DNA of 64,000 bases from an uncultured Christensenellaceae bacterium (GTDB lineage: Bacteria; Bacillota; Clostridia; Christensenellales; UBA3700), in assembly GCA_910587685.1 (NCBI GenBank), contig CAJUMY010000004.1, forward strand, positions 71,361 to 135,360, given 5' to 3'. Under the pieces are notes generated by a model that saw only the letters and a program-made list of their open reading frames with translations, had not been told where the DNA came from and made no database searches. Shown here piece after piece: positions 1 to 7,458 of the stretch. Both the position numbers and the translations under genes were made by a program. How positions within the stretch are numbered: the stretch's first letter is position 1; every line of letters begins with the position of its first letter.

Positions 1-2
1 CA

Positions 3-62
3 GAAATCTTAACGGGTACATTAATCGTTGCAGATGGTGGTTTTTCCTTGCTTGGGAGATAA
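3..62 (+). CDS. 3' end of a short-chain dehydrogenase/reductase gene (partial)
   Basis: Only the last 19 codons lie in the window. The frame reads ...LTGTLIVADGGFSLLGR and then stops at 60-62. A C-terminal (T/S)G-x-(V/I)-(I/L)-x-(V/A)-DGG-x-(S/T) segment is the usual end of classical SDR oxidoreductases, where it follows the last Rossmann strand. The next gene begins 8 bases later, so the two are probably in one operon, in which the SDR may modify a sugar or a small organic substrate. The assignment rests on this short tail only. Confidence 0.6.
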   Translation, partial: EILTGTLIVADGGFSLLGR

Positions 63-70
63 TCGGTTTT

Positions 71-952
71 ATGTTTAAAAATGCTCCGAAAAGAATCGAT
101 GTTCATGCACACGCGTTGATATCTAAAGAGATAAGCATACCACGTTTAGATGGTACCGTTTTGCATGACTATAAAGAATTGTGTAATCTTTACGATAACA
201 ACGGGATTGCTATGGGTATCATAATGCCCATAGTGAGCCCGGAGTTTCAATCTTTTTTGGTAACAAATGAGGATGCGTGGTTTATGTCTAGCAATTCTGC
301 AAACCGATTAAAATGGTGTTGCAATATCGATCCTCGCATGGAGTGTTTTTCAGACAAGACAGACTTTTCCAGAATGTTACGGTTCTACAAAAGCAAGGGC
401 GCTGTCGGGGTTGGAGAGCTTATGGCCAATTACTCATTGGACGATCCTATTATGGACAATTTATTGTTCCATTGTGCAGAGTGCGATATGCCCGTAACAA
501 TTCATTGGGCAGAGGTGCTTAATAGAGGGTATGGCATTTATGGCGGTGGAAATATGGTTTTACTTGAGAGAACCTTAAAAAAATATCCCAAATTAACCAT
601 AATAGGGCATTCGGTTCCTTTCTGGGATTTATTATATGAAAAAGCTGGGGGGAGACGTCTTGTCCAACTTATGAGAGAGTGTCCCAATTTATATTGCGAC
701 ACTTCGGCAAATAGTGGTTATAATGCAGCGAGTAAAAATACTCCATATTTTTATGAGTTTTTAAACGAATTTCAGGATAGAATCTTGTTCGGATTGGACA
801 TTTGTTATATTGGCGAAAATCTTTACAAAAAAACTATTAAGTTTTATGATGACGCATTAAATAACAATTTTATTACCAGAGAAATTTATGATAAAATTAA
901 TTACATAAATGCCGTTAAGCTATATAAATTGAATATACACGAGGAAAGATAA
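71..952 (+). CDS. amidohydrolase-family (TIM-barrel) metal-dependent hydrolase
   Basis: The 293-residue protein starts with an IDVHAHAL segment (residues 9-16), the D-x-H-x-H metal motif of the amidohydrolase_2 group. Further likely metal/active-site positions are TIHWAE (about 143-148), IIGHSVP (about 177-183) and FGLD (about 239-242). The family includes decarboxylases and hydrolases of small cyclic or sugar acids; substrate cannot be read from sequence. A GGGAG at 54-58 lies 12 bases before the ATG. The stop overlaps the next start by one base (TAATG), so it is translationally coupled to the UDP-glucose dehydrogenase. Its place among nucleotide-sugar genes suggests modification of a surface-glycan precursor, which is inference. 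Confidence 0.8.
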   Translation: MFKNAPKRIDVHAHALISKEISIPRLDGTVLHDYKELCNLYDNNGIAMGIIMPIVSPEFQSFLVTNEDAWFMSSNSANRLKWCCNIDPRMECFSDKTDFSRMLRFYKSKGAVGVGELMANYSLDDPIMDNLLFHCAECDMPVTIHWAEVLNRGYGIYGGGNMVLLERTLKKYPKLTIIGHSVPFWDLLYEKAGGRRLVQLMRECPNLYCDTSANSGYNAASKNTPYFYEFLNEFQDRILFGLDICYIGENLYKKTIKFYDDALNNNFITREIYDKINYINAVKLYKLNIHEER

Positions 953-2250
953 TGGATTCATATAAAATATTAATTATCGGATTGGGACCTGTTGGATTAG
1001 CTACGGCAATCGGATTTGCGTATGCGGGGCATGACGTTGTTTGCTATGATATTGATAAAGAACGTATTAACTCATTGAAAAATGGCGCGACTCCATTTTT
1101 TGAGCAGAATTTACAATATTATTTAGATAAACATGGAGACAAACTTCATTTCACAGATAATTTAGAGGAAGCATTTAGCGAGACTAACGTTTTCTTTATA
1201 TGTGTTGGTACACCTCTTGGGCAAAATAATAGTGCAGACATGGCAGCTTTTTGGAATGCAATAAATGATATTGTAAAAAACGCAAAATGTGATTCAATAA
1301 TTGTTATAAAATCCACGGTCCCTATTGGTACAAATAAGAAAGTTGTTCACTACATAGAGACATTGCATTTAAAACATGAATTTGGCGTTGTATCCAATCC
1401 CGAATTTTTGGCTCAGGGCACCTCGGTAGAAGATACTATTAAAGCTACACGTATTATTATAGGTTGTAATGCTCCATATTTGCGTGATTTAATGTTAGAC
1501 ATCTATGATAAATTTGATGGCGAGAAGATAGTTACTACTCCTGAGAGTGCAGAATTAATTAAATATGAAGCGAATTGCTATTTAGCTATGCGTGTTTCAT
1601 TTGTTAATGATTTGGCACATACTTGTGATTTGGTTGGTGCTGATGTCGAGTCGGTCTTAAAAGGTGTTTCAATGGATCCGAGAATTGGTACACATTATTT
1701 CTCACCGGGATTAGGTTACGGCGGATCATGTTTTCCTAAAGACACAATTTGTTTTCATAACCAAATTCAAGCTGAATATGGTTATGAGTTGGAACTAATT
1801 GAAGCAACTATAGACGTAAATAAAAGGCATCCTTTACGTTTGTGCAGAAAAATAATGGCAAATTGTGGTGGTGATTTAATAAATAAAAAAATAAGTATAT
1901 TAGGATTATCGTTTAAGAAAGATACAGACGATGTAAGGGATTCTTTAGCTGTTAATATAGTTTCATATCTTGTATCAAACGGTGCAAATGTTACTGTATG
2001 GGATCCCGAAGCTATGAGAAATGCAAAGAAAATATTTGCGGATAAAGTAACTTATGCTAATTCGCTTAACGAAGCAATCGATGCAAGTGATACGATTTTT
2101 ATTGCTACTGATTGGGATGACATAGTTAATATCCCTTTTGATAAGTTAAAAAATAAAAATGTATATGATGGCAGGAATTGTTATTTGAATCGTCAGGAAG
2201 AGATAAAGTTCAACTATTATTATGTCGGTGGTTCAATCAGTGATAAATAA
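952..2250 (+). CDS. ugd: UDP-glucose 6-dehydrogenase family protein
   Basis: The 432-residue protein has the three-domain layout of UDP-glucose/GDP-mannose dehydrogenases. An N-terminal Rossmann fold contains GLGPVGLATA (10-19). The central helical domain carries the catalytic cysteine in GLGYGGSCFPKD (about 254-265). A C-terminal UDP-binding domain contains GLSFKKDTDDVRDS. The enzyme oxidises the 6-hydroxyl of a UDP-hexose to the uronic acid with two NAD+. Length is normal for TuaD/Ugd proteins. The closely related UDP-N-acetylmannosamine dehydrogenases use the same motifs, so the substrate could be UDP-ManNAc, especially as a UDP-GlcNAc 2-epimerase-like gene follows. The start overlaps the previous stop by one base. 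Confidence 0.88.
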   Translation: MDSYKILIIGLGPVGLATAIGFAYAGHDVVCYDIDKERINSLKNGATPFFEQNLQYYLDKHGDKLHFTDNLEEAFSETNVFFICVGTPLGQNNSADMAAFWNAINDIVKNAKCDSIIVIKSTVPIGTNKKVVHYIETLHLKHEFGVVSNPEFLAQGTSVEDTIKATRIIIGCNAPYLRDLMLDIYDKFDGEKIVTTPESAELIKYEANCYLAMRVSFVNDLAHTCDLVGADVESVLKGVSMDPRIGTHYFSPGLGYGGSCFPKDTICFHNQIQAEYGYELELIEATIDVNKRHPLRLCRKIMANCGGDLINKKISILGLSFKKDTDDVRDSLAVNIVSYLVSNGANVTVWDPEAMRNAKKIFADKVTYANSLNEAIDASDTIFIATDWDDIVNIPFDKLKNKNVYDGRNCYLNRQEEIKFNYYYVGGSISDK

Positions 2251-3385
2251 AGATATTGCCAAAAAAATTCGTGTTGTTGTCGTTGGTGGAATAAGAACAC
2301 ATTACATAAAAATTAATGCTATCCAAAAAGAATACGCAAAACTTCCTCTTGAGTTGCAAAACCAATTTGAGGTTATTTATGTGAATGTTGGACAGCATTA
2401 TGATTATGCTCTAACTTGTCATATTGAGGCGTTAGGTGTTCATTTTGATTATACTTTACAGCATGAATCTAAAGCCTCGTATGATATTTTATCATCAATA
2501 TTTAAACAGTTCGGTAATTTATTGGATGACATATCCCAAAGCGGAAAAATTGACTATGTTGTTGTTATGGGTGATGTTGCTACAACAGCGGTATCCGCTA
2601 TGGTTGCAATTGTTAAGGCGATTAAAGTAGTCCATATAGAAGGCGGTGTACGGGTTAAAAGGGGCAATGGGAATGAGGAATTTTATAGGACTATTGCCGA
2701 TCATTGCTCAACACTTTGTTTTGCAAGCACGCATGAGGATTACACCAATTTGATTAAAGAGGCTTTTAGTACTCGTGCCTATTTCTCTGGAGATATTATG
2801 TATGATTTTGTAAAAGATTACTTTAAAAACAAATCTTTTACAGAGTTTAACTACATCATAGGTAACAAGCTCAAAAGCTATAAAATAACTAATAACTCGT
2901 ATATTTTATCATCCTTGCATCATGTCGAGAATATAGAGGTTGACTTATTGCAGAATTTATTTAACGCTTTTTTCCAGAGTCAATTCGATAGTATTTTTAT
3001 AGCTCATCCTAGAATTAAAAAGTTGATTGCTGACAACCGAATTGATACACAAAAGACCCTCGTTGTTGACGCTATACCATACCAAGAAAATCTGAAAGCA
3101 ATTAAGAGTAGTGTTTTTTGCTTTACCGATTCTGGGGGTATACAAAGAGAGGCGTACTACTTTAATAAGCGCTGCATTGTATGTAGCGATTTAACCGTTT
3201 GGGATTCGATTATCAAAACGGGAAGCAACATCACAATTGGCAAAACCATGGAAGAGGTAAACCGTGGGCTTCGGTGGGCAGAAGAGAATGCTAATGCCAA
3301 TTATGAATATGATGGTTGCTTTGGAGATGGACAGGCAGTTAAAACTATTTTTGGGAAGATTTTAGAACATTATGAAACTATCTGA
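2222..3385 (+). CDS. UDP-N-acetylglucosamine 2-epimerase family protein
   Basis: The 387-residue protein has the GT-B-like epimerase_2 fold. Visible family marks are VGQHYD (about 56-61), MGDVATT (about 115-121) where the family has a GDxxS/T motif, HIEGG (about 138-142) in place of HVEAGLR, and the strongly conserved TDSGGIQREA (about 302-311). The family interconverts UDP-GlcNAc and UDP-ManNAc, or hydrolyses UDP sugars to free ManNAc-type sugars (NeuC/LegG type). The first strand is unusual: VVVGGIRTHY replaces the common GTRPE loop, so the specific substrate is uncertain. The gene overlaps its neighbours by 29 and 14 bases, showing tight coupling. Confidence 0.8.
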   Translation: MSVVQSVINKDIAKKIRVVVVGGIRTHYIKINAIQKEYAKLPLELQNQFEVIYVNVGQHYDYALTCHIEALGVHFDYTLQHESKASYDILSSIFKQFGNLLDDISQSGKIDYVVVMGDVATTAVSAMVAIVKAIKVVHIEGGVRVKRGNGNEEFYRTIADHCSTLCFASTHEDYTNLIKEAFSTRAYFSGDIMYDFVKDYFKNKSFTEFNYIIGNKLKSYKITNNSYILSSLHHVENIEVDLLQNLFNAFFQSQFDSIFIAHPRIKKLIADNRIDTQKTLVVDAIPYQENLKAIKSSVFCFTDSGGIQREAYYFNKRCIVCSDLTVWDSIIKTGSNITIGKTMEEVNRGLRWAEENANANYEYDGCFGDGQAVKTIFGKILEHYETI

Positions 3386-4259
3386 TTTTATTTGTTGTGA
3401 TTTGGAGATTGAGCAAGATTGTGATTTCGATGCACTAATAAAAATAGACGATCGGTTTGATGGTCGCGCTTTAACATTTGTAGAAAATGAAAAATATATT
3501 GATAAGGTTATAGATAGTAAAAGCATCGTTGGTATAATCATAGCAAAAGAGCTAAAAGGTAAAATAAAAAACAAACAATTAGGTATTGCCTATTCTTCTG
3601 TACCAAAGGCGTCGCTTATACGTATCAATAATATGATGCTCCCTCATTTTAATGAAACACAGATTGGTAATAGCTGTAAAATATCTCCAAGCGCAAACAT
3701 TAGTCCTGATGGAGTCGTAATTGGAGATAATGTTGTTATCGAAGATAATGTAACTATTTATTCGGGTACCGTTATTGGATCAAATTGCATTATAGGTAGT
3801 CATAGCGTTATTGGAAGTGATTGTTACGAGAGATGCTTAGATGAAAATGGCAATCATGTGATTGCCACGCATAAAGGTGGCGTTATTATCAGAGATAATA
3901 CTATAATTGAACAAAGAGTAATTATTGATAAGGCCTTGTTTAATTGGGATAATACCGAAATTGGTTGTAAATGTTTTGTGGGTCGCGATGCTTGCATCGC
4001 CCATGGTTGCAAATTATTTGAAAATGTTTACATTTACCATAGAGCATTTTTATGCGGCAATGTTATTGTGGAAAGAAATAGTAAAATTGGGATAGGAGCT
4101 ATTGTTGCTAACAGAGTTCATATTGGAGAAAATGCAGACATTAAGCTAGGTAGTGTTGTAACTAAAAATGTTGAGAATAATTCGGCAGTGTCGGGCAATT
4201 TTGCCATTCCGCACTCTGTCTTGATTGAAACGATAAAAAAATTAGCAAAGAGCCAATGA
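3372..4259 (+). CDS. left-handed beta-helix (hexapeptide-repeat) acyltransferase, LpxD-like
   Basis: The 295-residue protein has an N-terminal domain of about 95 residues followed by many hexapeptide repeats of the [LIV]-G-x4 type, for example IGDNVV, IEDNVT, IGSNCI and IGSHSV (about 117-150). This builds a left-handed beta helix. The layout resembles LpxD-type UDP-sugar N-acyltransferases and the sialic acid O-acetyltransferase/PglD group; acyl donor and acceptor cannot be told. In a Gram-positive genome it more likely acetylates an amino sugar nucleotide than builds lipid A. It is the last gene of the left-hand operon and is followed by a terminator about 95 bases downstream. Confidence 0.75.
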   Translation: MKLSDFICCDLEIEQDCDFDALIKIDDRFDGRALTFVENEKYIDKVIDSKSIVGIIIAKELKGKIKNKQLGIAYSSVPKASLIRINNMMLPHFNETQIGNSCKISPSANISPDGVVIGDNVVIEDNVTIYSGTVIGSNCIIGSHSVIGSDCYERCLDENGNHVIATHKGGVIIRDNTIIEQRVIIDKALFNWDNTEIGCKCFVGRDACIAHGCKLFENVYIYHRAFLCGNVIVERNSKIGIGAIVANRVHIGENADIKLGSVVTKNVENNSAVSGNFAIPHSVLIETIKKLAKSQ

Positions 4260-4352
4260 AATGTTTTACAGAATATGTGTGGATACCTATCCTCCTGTGA
4301 TAACTGTATTACATCAATATTAATAGAAATTTGTTGCTATTAAATCCAAGAG

Positions 4353-4390
4353 AAAACCGAGAGTTGAAAAACTCCCGGTTTTATTTTTTT
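4353..4390 (+). terminator. rho-independent terminator of the polysaccharide operon
   Basis: An inverted repeat (AAACCG-a-GAGTT with AACTC-c-CGGTTT, loop GAAA) is followed by a T-rich tract ending at 4390. Confidence 0.85.
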
Positions 4391-4448
4391 ACCGACGATT
4401 AAGGCTATAAAGAGTAAGAGGTTACTCAGTATTTATTTTATAAATCTT

Positions 4449-4507
4449 TTAAGAAAAGAGATAATCCGAACCATTCGCTTGTAACAAGTAAACAATTCGG
4501 ATTATAC
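4449..4507 (-). terminator. terminator of tRNA-Arg
   Basis: AATCCGAA at 4463-4470 pairs with TTCGGATT at 4496-4503. On the minus strand the stem is followed by CTCTTTTCTT, a U-rich tail directly downstream of the tRNA 3' end. Confidence 0.65.
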
Positions 4508-4512
4508 TCTTT

Positions 4513-4589
4513 TGGTGCACCCTAAGGGATTCGAACCCCTAACCTTTCGGTCCGTAGCCGAATGCTCTATCCAGTTGAGCTAAGAGTGC
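4513..4589 (-). tRNA. tRNA-Arg (anticodon ACG)
   Basis: The minus strand folds as a 77-nt cloverleaf. The acceptor stem is GCACTCT/AGGGTGC, the anticodon arm is TTCGG-CTACGGA-CCGAA with anticodon ACG, the T loop is TTCGAAT, and the CCA end is encoded at 4515-4513. ACG is deaminated to ICG by the TadA deaminase, whose gene is at 38820 in this window. Confidence 0.96.
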
Positions 4590-4612
4590 AAAAATATTGA
4601 TTTGACTTAGTT

Positions 4613-4641
4613 ATTCTATAATAAAATAAGTCGATTGTCAA
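4613..4641 (-). promoter_or_regulatory. sigma-A promoter of tRNA-Arg
   Basis: On the minus strand TTGACA (4641-4636) and TAGAAT (4618-4613) are separated by 17 bases. The expected start is about 17 bases before the mature tRNA 5' end. Confidence 0.85.
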
Positions 4642-4783
4642 CATATTGGACGGTCTTTTTTGATATGATTTGTAGAAAAGTAAGTTTGATTTTAACTGTA
4701 GGCGACTATAGGACGCATTTTGCAGAGTTTATATAAGAGCCGTTATAAGGATCGCGTAAGCGAATATTAATAAAATTCCGATA

Positions 4784-4813
4784 TTGACAGGGTATTAAGA
4801 GCTATGCTATAAT
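4784..4813 (+). promoter_or_regulatory. strong sigma-A promoter upstream of the split lipoprotein gene
   Basis: Consensus TTGACA (4784-4789) and TATAAT (4808-4813) lie 18 bases apart. The predicted 5' leader of about 145 bases contains a small hairpin (GATATTA/TAATATC) at its very start, then the gene at 4966 with GAAGGA before its ATG. Confidence 0.8.
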
Positions 4814-4965
4814 TATCGAGATATTAGTTTTGGTAATATCTTGGAGCAAAACATCATTATATGTATTTTGATTTGCATATTTATAACAGAAGAAAACGTT
4901 GTCTTTGTATGAATCAAGACAATGCAAAAAAGCTAAAATTTCCGATTGCAGAAGGATATTGATAT

Positions 4966-5846
4966 ATGAAAAAAATAGTTACGTTTGCAGTTATTCTTGT
5001 CCTCGCGTTGACGCTTTCCGCATGTAGCGGCGAAGCGATAACGCCGAACGAGCCGTACGATATGAACGACGGGATCGAAATGGGAGAATATAAAGAAACC
5101 GCATTCACTGTCGCGTCATACAATATTAAGGGCGGCGACGCGACGCTTGGATCCGTAAAAGGCATAAATGAAAATATCGTAAACGTCGGCGCGGATATAG
5201 CGGGACTTCAGGAGGTTGACCACCTTTCGGAGAGAAGCGGCAAAAAAGACTTCTTACAGATATCAGAGAAGGCGTAATGAATAACGTATCGTATTTCCCA
5301 ATGATGTTAAAAGGATTCGGAGAGACTTACGGCATAGCGTCCGTGTCGAAAACGCCTATTTCAAGATCTCACTCATTTAAGCTGCCTTATCCGTATAAAT
5401 ACGAAAGAAGCGACGTTGAGAAGAGAATAATCATGCGTTCGCTCGTTAAGATAGACGGCGTTCAGATAGCCTTTTACAATACGCATCTTTCGTATGAGAA
5501 CGTGAAAATGCCGAACGGGCAAAGTCTTAGGCAAGCTCAAATCGAGTATATTCTGGAGCTGCTCGAGAGCGACCCGTGTCCGTATAAAATAGTTGTCGGA
5601 GATTTTAACTCGCTGAGTTTTGAAGAATTCGACGTTTTGCTAAAGGAAGGATATAATATAGTAAATAATAACGATAACAGGCTCGATACGTACAGAGGAG
5701 ACGACGCGGAATTTTTAGCTATAGATAACGTCGTATATTCGGAGTCTTTGGAACTTATAGAGTCGGGGAAGAACGACAGCGACTGCTCCGATCACAATAT
5801 GATTTACGCTACGTTTAAGACGGTCATGCGAGCAGAAAACATATAG
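4966..5846 (+). pseudogene. endonuclease/exonuclease/phosphatase-fold lipoprotein, split by a frameshift
   Basis: Two adjacent frames make up one protein of this fold. The first (4966-5277, 103 aa) has a lipoprotein signal peptide ending LTLSAC and then the family's first strand ASYNIKGG and the Mg-binding AGLQEVD. It stops at 5275-5277. The second (5277-5846, 189 aa) starts one base frame-shifted and carries the rest: YGIASVSKTPI, FYNTHLS (catalytic His), VVGDFNS (Asp/Asn) and the terminal SDHN. All catalytic motifs of the DNase I/inositol phosphatase fold survive. The break falls between the Glu and His motifs near 5270-5277. Either a real frameshift, a sequencing error, or coupled expression through the TAATG overlap is possible. 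A strong promoter precedes it. Confidence 0.75.
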
Positions 5847-5851
5847 TAGTA

Positions 5852-5886
5852 AAAACGCAATAAGGTTGATCATCGGTTGCGTTTTA
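5852..5886 (+). terminator. terminator of the split lipoprotein gene
   Basis: AAAACGCAA at 5852-5860 pairs with TTGCGTTTT at 5877-5885, four bases after the stop region, with a loop of 16 bases. Confidence 0.6.
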
Positions 5887-6105
5887 TGGTTCGAGATTTT
5901 ATCATTGCCGTAAAGCGTATGAATTAGGTCTATTTCGATATTGCGACAAATATTCGAATATCAACGGGTAACGGCGGCGAGGCATTATTATTTGATCAGA
6001 TGCCGATAACGTAAAAAAGTTGATAGCGGAGCTCAAAAGGGTTCGGAAAAGGATTTGATTGCGACTTAGCGTCGATTATTTTTATTGTGAAGGGTATAGG
6101 TTTGA

Positions 6106-6145
6106 AAAACCGTCGGTATAGCGTTATGCTCCGACGGTTTTAACG
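6106..6145. terminator. hairpin terminator, probably for the XRE gene on the minus strand
   Basis: AAAACCGTCGG (6106-6116) pairs with CCGACGGTTTT (6131-6141). It lies just 3' of the minus-strand XRE gene and gives a run of T on both strands. Confidence 0.7.
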
Positions 6146-6151
6146 GTGATT

Positions 6152-6358
6152 TCATTTTTCAAGTTCGAACAAATCGTTCGGTTCAATTCCGAAATGTTTA
6201 TGGAGAAGATATATACTGTCGTATCCCGGTTTCTTATTGCCCAAAAGCCATTGGCTGACGGTTGTTTGATTGACGCCGAGAATATCCGCAAATTCTTGCT
6301 GACTGAATTTGTTTTCCGACATTATTTCTTTTATGATTTCTATATATGGATAAGTCAT
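6152..6358 (-). CDS. XRE-family helix-turn-helix regulator
   Basis: The 68-residue protein is a single Cro/C1-type HTH domain. Its core reads FSQQEFADILGVNQTTVSQWL, with the recognition helix at about residues 28-36, followed by GNKKPGYDSIYLLHKHFGI, the usual third and fourth helices. No sensing domain is attached. Between its start and a consensus plus-strand promoter at 6411 lie two copies of TTAGGTCA (from about 6379 and 6398), plausible operators for this protein. The arrangement resembles a small self-regulated repressor next to a divergent target, but the divergent target is only a very short transcript (see 6440-6528). Confidence 0.85.
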   Translation of the reverse strand: MTYPYIEIIKEIMSENKFSQQEFADILGVNQTTVSQWLLGNKKPGYDSIYLLHKHFGIEPNDLFELEK

Positions 6359-6377
6359 GATATGATTATATGCAATT

Positions 6378-6410
6378 TTAGGTCACAAGTAATAAATTAG
6401 GTCAAAAGTC
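6378..6410. promoter_or_regulatory. direct repeats TTAGGTCA, candidate XRE operator
   Basis: Two TTAGGTCA half-sites about 19-20 bases apart, followed by CAAGT and AAAGT, lie between the regulator start and the -35 of the divergent promoter. Assignment to this regulator is inference from position. Confidence 0.4.
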
Positions 6411-6439
6411 TTGACAATGTGACAATAATCGTGTATAAT
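6411..6439 (+). promoter_or_regulatory. consensus sigma-A promoter divergent from the XRE gene
   Basis: TTGACA (6411-6416), 17 bases, TATAAT (6434-6439): a perfect match in both hexamers and spacing. Confidence 0.88.
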
Positions 6440-6528
6440 CAATAGCAGAAAAACATTATTTGGCTACATATACTCTCAGCCTGTAATGCTAATTAAAACC
6501 AACTGCGTTTATTAGTGTTGGTTGTTTT
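6440..6528 (+). ncRNA. short transcript (about 80 nt) from a perfect promoter to a terminator
   Basis: Transcription from the promoter at 6411-6439 would start near 6446 and meet a hairpin (AACCAAC 6497-6503 with GTTGGTT 6517-6523, then GTTTT) ending near 6528. The interval holds no ORF with a ribosome binding site. It may be a small regulatory RNA, perhaps controlled by the XRE protein encoded divergently. It could also be a leader/attenuator for the weakly supported small ORFs further downstream. Confidence 0.45.
6495..6528 (+). terminator. terminator of the short transcript
   Basis: Stem AACCAAC/GTTGGTT with a 13-base loop, then GTTTT. Confidence 0.6.
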
Positions 6529-6720
6529 GCGGGAACGTCGATTTATTCGGCGTTTTCGTATTTTATAAAGATTTAATACGTAAAGGCGGAGATTTCCGTG
6601 ACGGTATCGAAAATATTATTGCGCTCTAAGTTCTTGTTTGCATTTTTTACGAGCGTATTTGGCAAATAGTTGATAACATAAAATTTACGTATTTCAATCG
6701 CGCTTAACAAAGGAGACTAT

Positions 6721-6792
6721 ATGCTTTTAGCGGAGTACGAAATGCGGGCAGTCGCGGCTAAGATATATGCCTGCGGCGTCGGGATAATTTGA
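6721..6792 (+). CDS. possible 23-residue small ORF
   Basis: An ATG at 6721 is preceded by AAAGGAG with good spacing (5-6 bases) and opens a frame of 23 codons (MLLAEYEMRAVAAKIYACGV...) before TGA. A terminator follows at 6874-6906. No family is recognised. Supported only by the ribosome binding site; it may be a remnant of a decayed gene or a leader peptide. Confidence 0.25.
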   Translation: MLLAEYEMRAVAAKIYACGVGII

Positions 6793-6873
6793 TATCAGCG
6801 CGATGACAAATAAATAAAATAGTATTGTCGATATTTTGCCGATAAGAGAAAATTTATTTAATATACCATTGAT

Positions 6874-6910
6874 AAAAGCGGAGATCTGTTATATATCTCC
6901 GCTTTTACTG
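6874..6910 (+). terminator. rho-independent terminator
   Basis: AAAAGCGGAGAT (6874-6885) pairs with ATCTCCGCTTTT (6895-6906). Confidence 0.75.
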
Positions 6911-6982
6911 TTTAGAAGTTTCGTCGGTTGAAGAGCGGACGCAATTACAGTTTGATTTTTTTATCATCTATAGTTTTTGGAT

Positions 6983-7014
6983 AAAGAAAGACGGCTTTCG
7001 CCGTCTTTCTTTAC
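6983..7014. terminator. second, bidirectional-looking hairpin terminator
   Basis: AAAGAAAGACGG (6983-6994) pairs with CCGTCTTTCTTT (7001-7012) around a 6-base loop. Confidence 0.7.
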
Positions 7015-7035
7015 AAACTAAAATCAGGAGTGTTT

Positions 7036-7113
7036 ATGAAAACAATGTGCAAAACATTGGCATATCTCTTTTTGTCGTCGAGAGCGTCGCTGTCGAAGCG
7101 GTTTATCGGTTAG
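7036..7113 (+). CDS. possible 25-residue small ORF
   Basis: ATG at 7036 follows AGGAG with 5-base spacing. The 25-codon frame begins MKTMCKTLAYLFLSS, a short basic-hydrophobic N-terminus. Nothing similar is known to me. Evidence is limited to the ribosome binding site and position between two terminators and gerA. Confidence 0.25.
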   Translation: MKTMCKTLAYLFLSSRASLSKRFIG

Positions 7114-7458
7114 CTTTACCTTGGCTCGGGCGGTAAGCTCCGACAGCTTGAACTCTCATTTGAACATTCTATTAAAAGGGGGGTAGGTTATATATGTCTT
7201 CTCACCGAGCCTTTTCGTAACAGGAACTTCTTTTCCTTTACGTATATAATGATAACGCCGCTTTATGAACTTTCAAAAGGACGTTAATGAAGAACATGTG
7301 AAAATAATTCATCGAATGTAAATATTTTGGAAAGTAATATTCGGGTAGTATATATTTTGTGTAAAAAGCCTATTTGGCGTTAAAAATCGCCAAAGAAAGT
7401 TGTAAAGCGTATAAATCGGCGTTTATGGGTAATAAATCACACGTTTAAGGAGATTGAA
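7114..7458. other. gap before gerA
   Basis: No convincing gene. A G-rich run at 7178-7185 precedes an eight-codon ATG frame at 7194. The gerA promoter should be a forespore sigma-G type, but I could not place it with confidence. Confidence 0.4.

Larger units (their letters stand above)
5847..6151. other. intergenic stretch with two terminators
   Basis: Apart from the terminators at 5852-5886 and 6106-6141, I see no coding frame with a ribosome binding site. One TTGTCGCAA-like box lies on the minus strand near 5950. Confidence 0.5.
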
